Of a DNA stretch of 64,000 nt, positions 9,930-20,428 are shown in pieces. Source of the stretch: Diadema setosum. Its lineage: Eukaryota > Echinodermata > Echinoidea > Diadematoida > Diadematidae. The stretch lies in contig CM067072.1 in NCBI GenBank assembly GCA_033980235.1, positions 16,867,047 to 16,931,046 of the forward strand, read 5' to 3'. Both the position numbers and the translations under genes were made by a program. Below the pieces are notes generated by a model. That model was not told where the DNA came from and made no database searches. It worked only from the letters and a program-made list of their open reading frames with translations. The stretch's first letter is position 1, and the number at the start of each line of letters is the position of its first letter.

Positions 9930-11400
9930 TCAGAATCTTCATGTAGTATTTCTTGTGATTTTGGTGCAAGCTGGCAGTATTGATTTTGAGACACTTCTTT
10001 GGTCCGTCAGCACCTGATACTCTTTATGTGACGATGTGCACGTGAAAAGCATTCAAACTTTCCCATGTTTTTGCTCTTGCATTAAAGGCGTATTAATTCA
10101 CCACGTACATGAAACAAAACCCCCATAGTTCTGAAATGTGAGTTATAGGGATAGAAACAACTGCTGGAAAAAAAAAATTGAATCCGTATGATCGAAAATA
10201 CAGTACACTATGTGAACGGTTACAGTTCGCTATTCCGAAGGTTCGTTAATCCGAAAATATGAGGTTTGTAACTTGTTATTCCAAAGGTTCATTTATCAAA
10301 AAATGAAATAAGGTTCGTTATGCCGAAGGTTCGTTAATCCGAAAATGAAACAAAGGTCCTAATTCCGAAGGTTCTTTACAATCTATAAGAGAAATACTGA
10401 TATCTCCTTATATTCTAGGCTTTATTACAAAAAATTATGTAGGAAGCTTTGCACAACGGACCTATTATGCATCACATGTGATATCTAAAACATCTTTTAA
10501 ATCACTGCTCCCAAAGGTAAACATATGACCTTTGTGCATCTACTCGTTTGTGTGTATGTGTGTGCGTGTGGGGGGGGGGATAGTTTCCTCCTTCTTCTTC
10601 TTCTTTGTTAGAGTTTATCTTAGTTAATCTTGATACAGTGTACCTCTTTCGGTGCGCCCTTTCTCTTGTTATGTCACTTCATCTGTTTCTACATTTTGAA
10701 GCAAAGTAATTTGTTCAAGTATTGTGTATGTCCTCGTAACCGTAATGTGTCATTTTGCTGCGATGAGTTGGTTCTAGCTTATAGGCCCTATTATCGCTGT
10801 GAGATGTAATTTTTGTAATAACGTGTTGAGAATAACAGATTTTTGTTTCTGAACGAAAGGAAAATGACGGAATTGTTTTGATAACCAATGTGGATGACGT
10901 GTTGAGAATTCTGATTCCTGTTTCTGAACGAAAGGAAAATGACGGAATTATTATTTTGATAACCAATGTGGATGACTACCTTCTATAAGTGATTTTGGTG
11001 TGAAAAGAGAGTTTGCTCAAAGAAACGCTTCTCATGAATGGTCAACGAAACAAAATACATCATACAATGCAACGTGACTCGCGTGCATTTAGCAAACGAA
11101 ATGTCTAGACCTTTAAGTTCAAGTAAAATGCATAAACACAGAATAAGAAAGCAGACAAACTAACAAATATGGAATTAATGACCGCAGACGTAACGTAGGA
11201 AAACCTGACACCTATGCTTGAAGAAATTCCCACAAAAGCAGAGCGCAAGATAAAAGAATACATGTGCGTAGTCCATACAGGTCGTGATGCGCTCGGTCGA
11301 AATGCGTATGTCGCAGTAAACGAAATTTTAGGCATGTCTACATATGTATATATAAATACTTGAATTCTACATACATTGTATAGTTTTATCTTTACAATAA
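9930..11400. repeat. diverged sequence related to the interior of the hAT-like element
   Basis: Segments match 15240-16300 in the same order. Examples are GTGCACGTGAAAAGC near 10035 against GTGCAGGTGAAAAGC near 15296, the ATCTGTT...TTTGAAG block near 10680 against the one near 15630, and the TTTCCACAAAAGCAG block near 11230 against 16270. It is probably an older, broken copy. A partial TTCGTTATTCCGAAGG MITE at about 10209-10380 lies inside it. Confidence 0.45.
10208..10380. mobile_element. partial MITE of the TTCGTTATTCCGAAGG family
   Basis: Starts CGGTTACAGTTCGCTATTCC like the other family members and carries the TTCGTTAATCCGAAAATG blocks. The right-end ...GAACAGCACCC is missing, so the copy is truncated. 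Confidence 0.6.
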
Positions 11401-12838
11401 TATACAAAACAACCCCTTTCCGCATCCCTAGAAGTCATAAAAGAAAAAAAAAAAGAAAATCGCCCTTAAAGTTCAGGTTATGTTCAAGCTCACAACCCGT
11501 TCCCCCCCCCCCCCATGATGCAACAGTCCTGCTTAGCGACGGCGTTAACGCTTCATCGCACACACATAAATGGCGACAGCTTGGGTGTGTGAGAAAATTC
11601 ATTCTTAAATGGATGCACCCACATGGCACTCAGGATTATCACTGACCCTCCTATGCCTTTTGTCTATCCACCCTCCTGCTTTAATCCCCCTCCCTTCACC
11701 CGTTGGCCTCCTTGCCCATGACCTCCCATCCTCTCCTTTTGTTTTCTTTGTTCCGTGTCCCTAGCCTGTCCCTGACTGTTCGTGTTGTGTGAACTTCTTT
11801 ATAATGTGATTGCTTTCCCTGCCTGATTATCGTTTTGCCTCTGACGAAGATTCTTCTGGAATCAAAAGCTCAGGCCCCTTTAGAGTATAGACTCCATTTT
11901 ACTCCTTTGGCACGCCACTGATATTCGATAAGCAGTTTTCAGCATTTTTGTGTTTGTTTGTTTTTGTTTTTGTTTTGTTTTGCTACAGATAATTAGCCAA
12001 TCACAAGACAGATATAATTCGATTCTAACCAATACCAAAATACGGTTGCCTGAATGTAAATTTTGGTGTGTTTGTGTTGTGTGTCGGCTGCAGTGTAGTT
12101 TGAAACAACAGAAACAGAAAAAAGAAAGAGGCACGCAATGTGTGCTATATACGAAAAGCCAATACCGAGAAAGTTGATCGCTTCCATTCTCCTCCCATGT
12201 TGTTGTCAATGGAAGCTAAAGAGAATGCTTTTAGCAAGTATACCAGTACCTAAAGAGGACCTGAGGAACCCGTTGTTTTGAATGCTGTGCTCGGTACGAG
12301 TTCAAAACGCAGTCGAAGTTATCAGAATGCCATTATATTAGAACTGATAGCTCTATAGAAAACTTGTTTAGGTCATTAAAGGTTGCCGTAATGCAATCTT
12401 TGTGGAATTGACTCATTACATCTGAGCATTTTGAAAAACGTGTAGAGTACTTTCGTTTTGCATATAAGTGTTAAGAAATAGTTTGAACTATGAAAATAAA
12501 AAAGTATGGTTACTTCAACGATGTTGAATAGTTCGATTAGCCGTGATGCATAAAGTGAATTCATGAATTCATCTGACTAATCCTTACCGATTGATGATCA
12601 CTTCTATAAGCCAACAGTTAAGCTGAACTGCTTTGGAGTGATAAGACAGGTAAACGATGAAAACTTGGTACATGTTGTATGCTATTATAATTATTATAAA
12701 ATCCTGTAGCCAGAACTGATTTTACGATCATCTGTAACCTTTCAGAAAGTTCCAGTTTTCAACTTAAAGAGTAGCGATAGCTTGTAAGAGTAAATTAGCA
12801 TCCCTCTGACTATTTTTGGTCAATATGCATACTCTTAA
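11401..12838. other. non-coding spacer; candidate retroelement tail
   Basis: No gene seen. At 11640-11880 a pyrimidine-rich stretch is followed by CTCTGACGAAGATTCTTCTG, which forms a small GATTC/GAATC hairpin. This resembles the CTGACGAAG-hairpin tails found on some invertebrate retroelements. Confidence 0.35.
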
Positions 12839-13614
12839 CCCTATTCTAACTGGGGGGGGGGGGGGGGGGGGGTCAAATTGACCCCCCCCCCCCCCACGTT
12901 TCGCGTCACGATTCTGCAACGCGCAAAGATTTTGCCGCGTCGTTTCACAACTTTTTTCATTGAAGTCTTCCGCATATTTTGTGACCAAATTTGCGACGTC
13001 TGAGTACACCGTTCTGAAGTTACGTAATGTTATGCAAATGCATGTCAACCGGAAAACAGCTCAAATTCATGATATCGTGTGCAAATTGAATGTAAATTGT
13101 GTTTTGGGGGTTAAATTGATATAAATTATAGTATTTCATCTTTGAACCATTGAAATTAATCAATTCTATATAGTGTAGATAAGCCTGAAAAAGTGCCTGC
13201 AACAAATTTTGAAAAACAACAGAAAACACAAGGTCGAAAAAACAATAAAATACATAAGAAATTAACAAAACAATAAAAACAAAAGAAATTGGTTTTGACT
13301 GTGCTTTATTTTTAAATGAAAATTGGTTTATATGTCTTGAGGAATTTTGACACAAAAATTTAGCAATACTTCAGTCTTTTTTATGGAGTTATAGGTGAAA
13401 ATATGATTTCATGCACAACTTTGCATAATCAATTTATTAAAAGTAGAAAGGCAATATTTTTCTATTGTATGACCATGTAATCTTGTAGTTGACATCCAGC
13501 TCTATCTTCAGGAAAAATTTCGCAACGATCGCGCGATCGGTGGCCGAGATCTGAAGGGGGGGGGGGGGGGGAGGGGGTCACCCCCAGTAAAAACTCCTCC
13601 CAGTTAGAATAGGG
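12839..13614. mobile_element. 776-bp piggyBac-like non-autonomous element
   Basis: The ends CCCTATTCTAACTGGG and CCCAGTTAGAATAGGG are perfect 16-bp inverted repeats, flanked on both sides by TTAA (12835-12838, 13615-13618). TTAA duplication with CCC ends is diagnostic of piggyBac transposition. Just inside the left end a run of about 21 G, TCAAATTGA and about 14 C form a perfect hairpin; the right end has a matching G-run then GTCACCCCC. No transposase frame is present. Confidence 0.85.
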
Positions 13615-13618
13615 TTAA

Positions 13619-14389
13619 GCCAGCTGGACAGAGCGATCAATGGGCGCGATTATCACCACGCGTGGTTAACCTAAACAAAGCTCGGCCGGCTTGTTCGGTT
13701 TCAGTGTTGTTTTTTGTTTCTATTTCCCCCTTTTAAAAAACGAAGGTTCCTTAGTCCAGCCATTGTTTTCGCTTCCTGCTCAAGACATTGAACAGTTCAG
13801 CAAAGCTGAAATTTAGATCACTAAACGGCGACATGAACTCATGATGATAATAGGACTTAGATCACAGCCGAAAGTGCGCTCCTTCATTACTCTAGAATGA
13901 GAAAGAATACCCTGTCTGTGTTCAAAGTTGGGTTACGGACGATGAAAAAAAAAAAAAAAAAAGGTTTGAATCATGAATTGTCGGATGACGTCGGCAGATT
14001 GATGATATAAATATTAGCGTATCATGGGAAAGATTAAGTAATGATGAGCCCAATGATATCGCAGGGCTCCAAACTAATTTTTATTTTTGACCACCAAAAT
14101 CATTGATTTCTATTTTTTTTTTTGGTGGCCAAAAAAATCAAGAAAAACATAGGAAAAACTAAATCGGTCCTACTAAAAACAATTATTAAGCATTACTGAC
14201 GTGACAGGTACCCATGTCTAAAATAAATGAATACAAAAGTAGATCATCTTATCACCATTATTCTGAATTCTAAGATTTAGCAAATAGGCTTATAGATAAT
14301 TATAAAAGTTGATGCCTATATAGGTGGTCATAGCTTACTTTTGGGATGAGAAAGTGGGAGCATTTCCAGATTGTTTGTTTTAGCATTTT
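13619..14389. other. non-coding spacer inside foldback element
   Basis: No gene recognised. A poly-A run lies at about 13946-13962. Confidence 0.35.
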
Positions 14390-14689
14390 AAAGAGCCGAA
14401 AGTTACCGCTATTCATTTCTGACTGTAAAAGCAATCATCCAACATTTACTATAGTATGTTAGAACCTTACGGAGCCGAATATTACCGTTAATCATTTTCA
14501 AATACACTGTATAAAAGCAAACAACCGACATTCATTTTAGCATCTTATGGAGCTGAATGTTACCCTTATTGATTTCCGAATGTGAAGCAAACATCCTCTA
14601 TTTATTTAAGCATCATACTGAGCCTATGTATACCATTAATCATTTTCAAATGTGAAAGCAATAATCTGTTATTTATGTTAGCATTGTAC
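14390..14689. repeat. inner piece of right-arm tandem array
   Basis: About four ~70-bp units in reverse orientation. Read on the minus strand, this stretch is colinear unit by unit with 6290-6590 in the left arm, including unit-specific variants such as ATAAATAACAGATTRTTGC and GTCGGTTGTTTGCTT. It therefore marks the inner end of the inverted repeat. Confidence 0.75.
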
Positions 14690-17509
14690 CAGAGCTGCCA
14701 ACCGTTCCGAAAAATTCGTATACGAAAAATCGAAGGGAATACGACAATATGAAAACGTCCGTAGAAAGTACGAATTCACAGTGGGGAAAAATAATGGGTA
14801 AAAATATAGCAAACGCACGTCGCATGTGCCATGTTATCTGTATTCAGCTGGGATATCGATGCATTGCGTACGCACCGTATGTGGAAAGCGCTGAATAGAA
14901 AAATGTGCGCACACGCATATCGCTGCTTGCGTACTGTGTACACCGAACAGAACTTCGCGCGCGTGAATCCCTGTCGCCTACGGACCCTGGATGTTTACGG
15001 ATCGCCGTAGTATCCCAATGTGTGGCCGGCCGGCTGGGGAGTGTCTACACACTGTAGCCAGCTGCCACTACAGTACCGTATGAGGCGGGGTAAAAGCGTC
15101 CCGTTGTGCAATGTCTGCTTCTTTTTCTCTTCTTTTCATCCTCTCGTCCCTTGCCTCCCAAGTACGAAATGATTTTTAGAGTGTTGTGTGTTTTTTTTTT
15201 TATAACGCTATTGCATCATTTTCTGCGAGGAAGTTGTAGAGGTGAGTTTCTGTTCGTGTATTGATGACTGATGTGCACTGCCCTCTGCAGTATATGTGCA
15301 GGTGAAAAGCGTTCGAACTTTCTTTCCAGAGTATCGTGGAAACTCGATTATTTCTAGGCCTATTAAAGGAGATCTCATATAACAGAATACTTATAACAAA
15401 CTATTTTCCCGTCAAAATGAATCAATTTCCTTTGTTTTGTATCGTTTATTGATTGATCCCATAGGATCTCGTCGCAATACCGAGTTTTATATGTGTGTTT
15501 ATTTTCGCGTAGCTTTCGGTGCTGCAAAACTTTTGCTAGGGCCTAAGCTTACTACTAAACTTCGTTTTATTTCCGTTGTTTCTCACACCTCGTTTAGTAC
15601 GATTTCTCACGTTTTATATCACTTTATCTGTTCCCTTTACACTTTGAAGTAATTCTCTTAGTGTCTCGCACTGTTATTTTCGTAACGGCGATTTCTCCGC
15701 TTCGCTGCAATCGAAGCGACGGAGTTTGATCCCAGCCGCTTCGATGTGCTATTTGTTGTCTTTTCTAAATGTTTGTGTTGTTGGGAGGTGTTGATACTTT
15801 GTATTTATTTCCTAACCTCGAGGTTAGGGCCTGCCGTCTGAACGTAATTGAGTTTCCTAGGTATTTATCTCGAGGGATTATGCGTGTTTCTTAATGTTGA
15901 TCATAGGAAAAGGCTAAAATGATCTCGAGTGATGTCTGATAGTGATGATAACTATGCTGGTGACTGGTGTAAAAAGACGGCTTCCTGTGAATGCTTAGCG
16001 TACGTGACGTTTGTTTTATTTCCCTTTCCCTCTAGTCTTTCCCCCTTACTCTTCTTTCCCCTCTCAAGAATGATTAAAAAAAAAAGAAATTACGTACACC
16101 TCACAACAAAACGAACCATGTGCTATAGCAACTTTCGTAAAGTTAAATCTAAATGTTCAATATCAGCAAAGAATAAGGCGAAAACACGAATGACAATAAA
16201 AGCGAAGAGATTGTGTATGCAGTCTCTTCGGCTCGAAGAAACTTGACACCCCACCCCTCTCCCTTGTGGAAATTTCCACAAAAGCAGGTGCCACACCCAG
16301 GTGCGTGCCAGACGAAAGAATGCGCGCACTGGAATAAACAGCGTGTAAGTATCCTGGAAATATCGATCGAAGAACCAGCTCATTAGTTGAATTAAAGGAA
16401 TAATTCCAAAGATATCATGATTCTATGTCTATAGCCTTTCTTTTGGCGCATAGTAGGGAACATAGAAGAGTCGATTATAGTGTACTACGTTCGAATATCT
16501 AATGTTCCTTGAACAATAACAAAAGGATTGATTATTTAGTCAATTAAAAATGCAATCACAGAAATACATGAAAGGTCTCGTATGCCCAGACAAATTCACT
16601 ACGAGAAGGTCCAATGAGATGCAGTCATCACCTGGTTAGACAGCAAAATACAACGTGTAATGACAATTAATTTCAGTTCACGCGCATCAAAACTGCTTAT
16701 TGCTTTTCAAAGTTTTGGCTATCAACATTCGTTCGTGGGTGTATTTTGTTTGTTTGTTTGTTTGTTTGTTTTGTGTGTTTTTCCCTCGTGAAAGACGTAA
16801 TGATATCTTCATATCGAACGTAAATTGCATGTTTACCGTAAACAAGCCATTCAGCTCAGCTCAGCTATGGCGCATTCGATCCATCGAACTTGCAGTAACC
16901 TCTTCATATAGGCAGGAGCACATGGCGCATTCGTTTAAACTTGAAAATGAAGCCACGTGTTTGCACCACATCGGCGCTTCCACACACAGCGCGGCATTTT
17001 GCGATCATCGTTATAGCAGACTTTCCGATTCCAGTCAGGGGAAAAGGAATTGGAATACTTCGAAAAATACTGATGTTTAAAATCCAATAAAATGAAAAAA
17101 GCCTGAAAACAACGCATGATTATGTTTTGATAGTACATAATTGGAAACACAGAACAGAGTTTTGCATCCGCTCACACAGAAGCTCTCTTGAGAAGATCAA
17201 GCATTCCCCGTCCCCTGCTAGAAAATGGAAGCTTCCATAATCAGCCCAGAAAGATTTTGGCGGTACAAACTTGCACTTGTACACATTGCGAGAAAGCAAT
17301 CAATCAACGCTGAACATTGCGTAGTTTAGAATCTTTATCGTGCTGGTGACCAGCTGGATGCTTCGGCATGTGTCATAACGTTATGTTTAAAGCCTGTAGG
17401 CCTCATAGCAAAAAGAGGGAGATTGAAAAAAAAAAACAAATTCTGGTGGAAAATACGAATTTTGGAGCTGCTGAGTACTAATTTGTGCTTCGAAAGGTTG
17501 GCAGCTCTG
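14690..17509. mobile_element. 2.8-kb hAT-like element nested in the right arm
   Basis: The ends CAGAGCTGCCAACC and GGTTGGCAGCTCTG are perfect 14-bp inverted repeats. The element interrupts a repeat unit of the array: the left flank ends ...GCATTGTAC and the right flank resumes TCGTATACGGAG, consistent with a diverged 6-8 bp duplication of the unit's ATCGTACGGAG segment. No transposase frame survives; the longest open stretches are about 125 codons with no recognisable motif. The hAT assignment rests only on the CAG-type ends and is tentative. Confidence 0.62.
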
Positions 17510-19600
17510 TCGTATACGGAGCAGAATTTAACAGTTAGTCATTTCCAAATATAAAAGCAAACATCCGACATCTATTTTATCATCGTACGGAGCCGAATGT
17601 CACTGTTGTCCACTTGCGAAAGTGAAATGAGTCATCTGACAATTATTTCATCATATCGTACGGGCCGAATTTTGAACGTCAAGGCAGACATCAGACAGTT
17701 TGTGTGTGTGTGTGTGTGTGTTTTGTTTTTGTTTTGTTTTTTACCATCAAACGCAGCCGAATGTTACTATTCATTTCGAAATGTAATACACATGTAGCAA
17801 ATATCCGACATTTATTTTAGCATAGTACGGAGCAGAATGTAACTGCTATTCACTTCCAAACGTAAAAGCAATCATGTGACATTAATCATTTTGGCATCTT
17901 CCGGAGCCGAATGTTATTGCTATTTATTTGCGAAAGTACATAGCAATATAAATTATAAGCAAGCATCCGACATTTATTTAAACATCGTACGGAGTTGAAT
18001 ATTATTATCATTCATTTCCGAAAGTCGAAGGGAGCTGATTGTTATTGTTATATTTCGAACGTAAAACCGAATATCAGACATTTATTTTATCATCGTATAT
18101 ACGGAGTTATTTTGGTTATTCATTTCCGAACGTCACAACAAACATGCGTTATTTATTTTAGCATCTTCCGGAGCTGAATGTTATTGCTATTTACTCTTGA
18201 ACATAAAAGCAAACATCAGACATTTATGTTATCATATACACGGAGTTGAATATTATTGCGATCATTTCCGAACCATCGAACGCAGCTGAATGTATACTGT
18301 TATTCATTTCGAAATTTAAAAGCGAACATCCGACAGTTATTTTAGCATCGTATGGAGCAGAACATTACTGCTATTCACTTCCGAACGCAAAATCGTATAT
18401 ACGGAGTTGAATATTTTTGTTATTAATTTCCGAATGTCACAGCAAACATTCGACATTTATTTTAGCATCTTCCGGAGCTGAATGTTATTGCCATTTACTC
18501 TTGAACATAAAGGCAAACATCAGACATTCATGTTATCATCGTATACACGGAGTTGAATATTATTGTGTTCATTTCCGAACCATCGAACGCAGGTGAATGT
18601 TACTGTTATTCATTTCGAAATTTAAAAGCGAACATCCGACAGTTATTTTAGCATCGTATGGAGCAGAATATTACTGCTATTCACTTCCGAACGTAAAAGC
18701 AATCATCTGACATCTATTTTGTCATCTTCCGGAGCCGAATGCTATTGCTATTTACTTTCGAAAGTACAGGCAATCATCCGTCATTCATTTTATTATCGTA
18801 AGAACTTGAATATTTTTGTTATTTATTTCCGAACGTCAAAGGGATCATTCGACATTTACTTTAGCATCTTCGGGAGCTGAATGTTATTGCTATTTACTTC
18901 CGAACGTAAAAGCAAACATATACATTGTATATTTTATCAACGTATATACGGAGTTGAATGTCATTGTTATTCATTTCCGAACATCAAAGCAATCATTGAA
19001 CATTAATTTTACCACCGAACGCACCTGAATGTTACTGTTATTCATTTCGAAATCTAAAAGCAAACATCCAACAGTTATTTTAGCATCGTATGGAGCAGAA
19101 TATTACTGCTATTCACTTCCGAACGTAAAAGCAATCATCTGACATTTATGTTAGCATTTTCCGAAGCCGAATGTTATTGCTATTTATTTTCGAAAGTAAA
19201 AGCAAATATCCGTCTTTTATTTTATCATCGTACGGAGTTGAATATTTTTGTTATTCATTTCCGAACGTCAAAGGGATCATTCGATATAATTATAGCCTAC
19301 TCAAGCATCTTCCGGAGCTGAATGTTATTGCTATTTACTTTCGAACGTAAGAGCAAACATCCGGCATTTATCTTATCGTCTTACGGAGTTGAATATTATC
19401 ATTCACTTCCGAACGCCAAAGCAAACATTCGGTATTTATTCCAGTATCATATACGGAGTCAAATGTCACCGTGATTCATTTCTAAAATCAAAAGTAAACA
19501 TGCGACATTCATTTTTGGGGCTTACGGAGCCGACTGTTACCGCTGTTCATTTTCAAAAGTAAAGGCAAACATCCGACTTTTTTTGTAGCCCGATTGGGCC
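17510..19600. repeat. right-arm tandem array, ~70-bp unit, reverse orientation
   Basis: About 28 imperfect units with consensus blocks AACATCCGACATTTATTTTA, GCATCGTACGGAGCTGAATG and TTATTGCTATTCACTTCCGA. These are the reverse complement of the left-arm unit. Some higher-order periodicity is visible, for example the blocks at 18160-18360 and 18460-18660 are nearly the same. Confidence 0.85.
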
Positions 19601-20006
19601 ACCGAAATTTCAGCAATGAAATTTTGGTGGCGCAGGTCGTTAAAAGTCGTGAATAGCGAGATGATCGTAACCGATGTCGATATGTTCTAATAATTATTGA
19701 TACTTGAGTGATGAACGCATGTGCACAACTTCCGCAGGTGTACTTCTTTAGAAAGTAGCGAACAATCAAGGCAGTGGACATCAGAGTGTGATTAAATCGA
19801 AAAGAAGCCCCTGAAATCGGAATTTGATGAAAATGGGCAAAGTCGGAACTCCATGAAATGTATTTTGATTGAGCGGTCAAAATAAAGCTTAACGGGAATG
19901 TGCCCTTGAATACCCTCGTCCAACCTCGTCCACCCTCGTCCAACCCGCGTCAATCGAGACGCAAATTTCCGAGGATGGATTATCCGTGCGGGCGGATGGA
20001 CTCGTC

Positions 20007-20053
20007 CACTGAACGCGTATACCCGCGGGTACCCGCGGGGATACGCGTCAGTG
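20007..20053. repeat. GC-rich 47-bp palindrome near right end
   Basis: CACTGAACGCGTATACCCGC reads as an imperfect inverted repeat with CCCGCGGGGATACGCGTCAG. It sits just inside the right terminal repeat, beside several CTCGTCCA repeats at 19917-19945. Confidence 0.6.
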
Positions 20054-20076
20054 GCCTCGTCCAGATCTCGGAAAAG

Positions 20077-20102
20077 CGTGACGTTTCCCGCGGTCGGCAC
20101 TG
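20077..20102 (-). repeat. right terminal inverted repeat of foldback element
   Basis: Perfect 26-base inverted match to 5255-5280, followed by TA. It lies 77 bases beyond the receptor stop codon. Confidence 0.85.
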
Positions 20103-20179
20103 TATTTCATGACATGTATACTTTGTACTATGTTTTGATTTTCGTTGATTGGAAATAAACTATGATTGACTGAGATATT

Positions 20180-20428
20180 TTAGTCATTGCAATATATGAC
20201 TTTCCTAACATAATGTGAAGGGTTCTCAGTCAAGTCAGTATACTGGTATCCAACAGTATCTTGTTCGTCATACACCACTTCAAGATATTCCACACTAATA
20301 TGGCTGTTGCTGTTGGTAGGACTCGAGTCCTCTGTCTCACAAGAATCGAGGGCATATCGTGCTGCATCGCATCGGAGAGTATCAAACACCTCAGGTTCTC
20401 TTCTTGCCTTCGGAACGAGCCGACATTT
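20180..20428 (-). CDS. receptor exon 13: cytoplasmic tail and stop
   Basis: Acceptor tgtccctaccag|AAATG, stop TAA at 20180-20182. It encodes 82 residues with seven tyrosines, clustered in YLEVVYDEQDTVGYQYTDL. YDEQ fits the YXXQ motif that recruits STAT3 to gp130-family receptors. Confidence 0.88.
   Translation of the reverse strand, partial: KCRLVPKARREPEVFDTLRCDAARYALDSCETEDSSPTNSNSHISVEYLEVVYDEQDTVGYQYTDLTENPSHYVRKVIYCND

Larger units (their letters stand above)
5255..20102. mobile_element. 14.85-kb foldback-like DNA element with 26-bp perfect terminal inverted repeats
   Basis: The left end at 5255 and the right end at 20102 carry the same 26 bases in inverted orientation, beginning CAGTGCCGACCGCGGGAAAC, and each is flanked by TA (5253-5254 and 20103-20104). 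A TA duplication with CAGTG ends is the pattern of Tc1/mariner-type transposition. Inside each end is a different GC-rich hairpin, then long arrays of a ~70-bp repeat in opposite orientation in the two arms. No transposase reading frame was found, so it is non-autonomous. The architecture resembles foldback elements such as the sea urchin TU elements, but I cannot say it is the same family. The interior has been invaded by several other elements. Confidence 0.72.

Noticed and set aside
12841..12896. Intrinsic terminator-like G/C hairpin
   Set aside because: Eukaryotic context; it is part of the piggyBac-like element end.
5255..20102. Maverick/Polinton giant transposon
   Set aside because: Size fits, but there is no polymerase, integrase or capsid frame, and the ends are CAGTG with TA flanks, not AG-starting ends with a 6-bp duplication.
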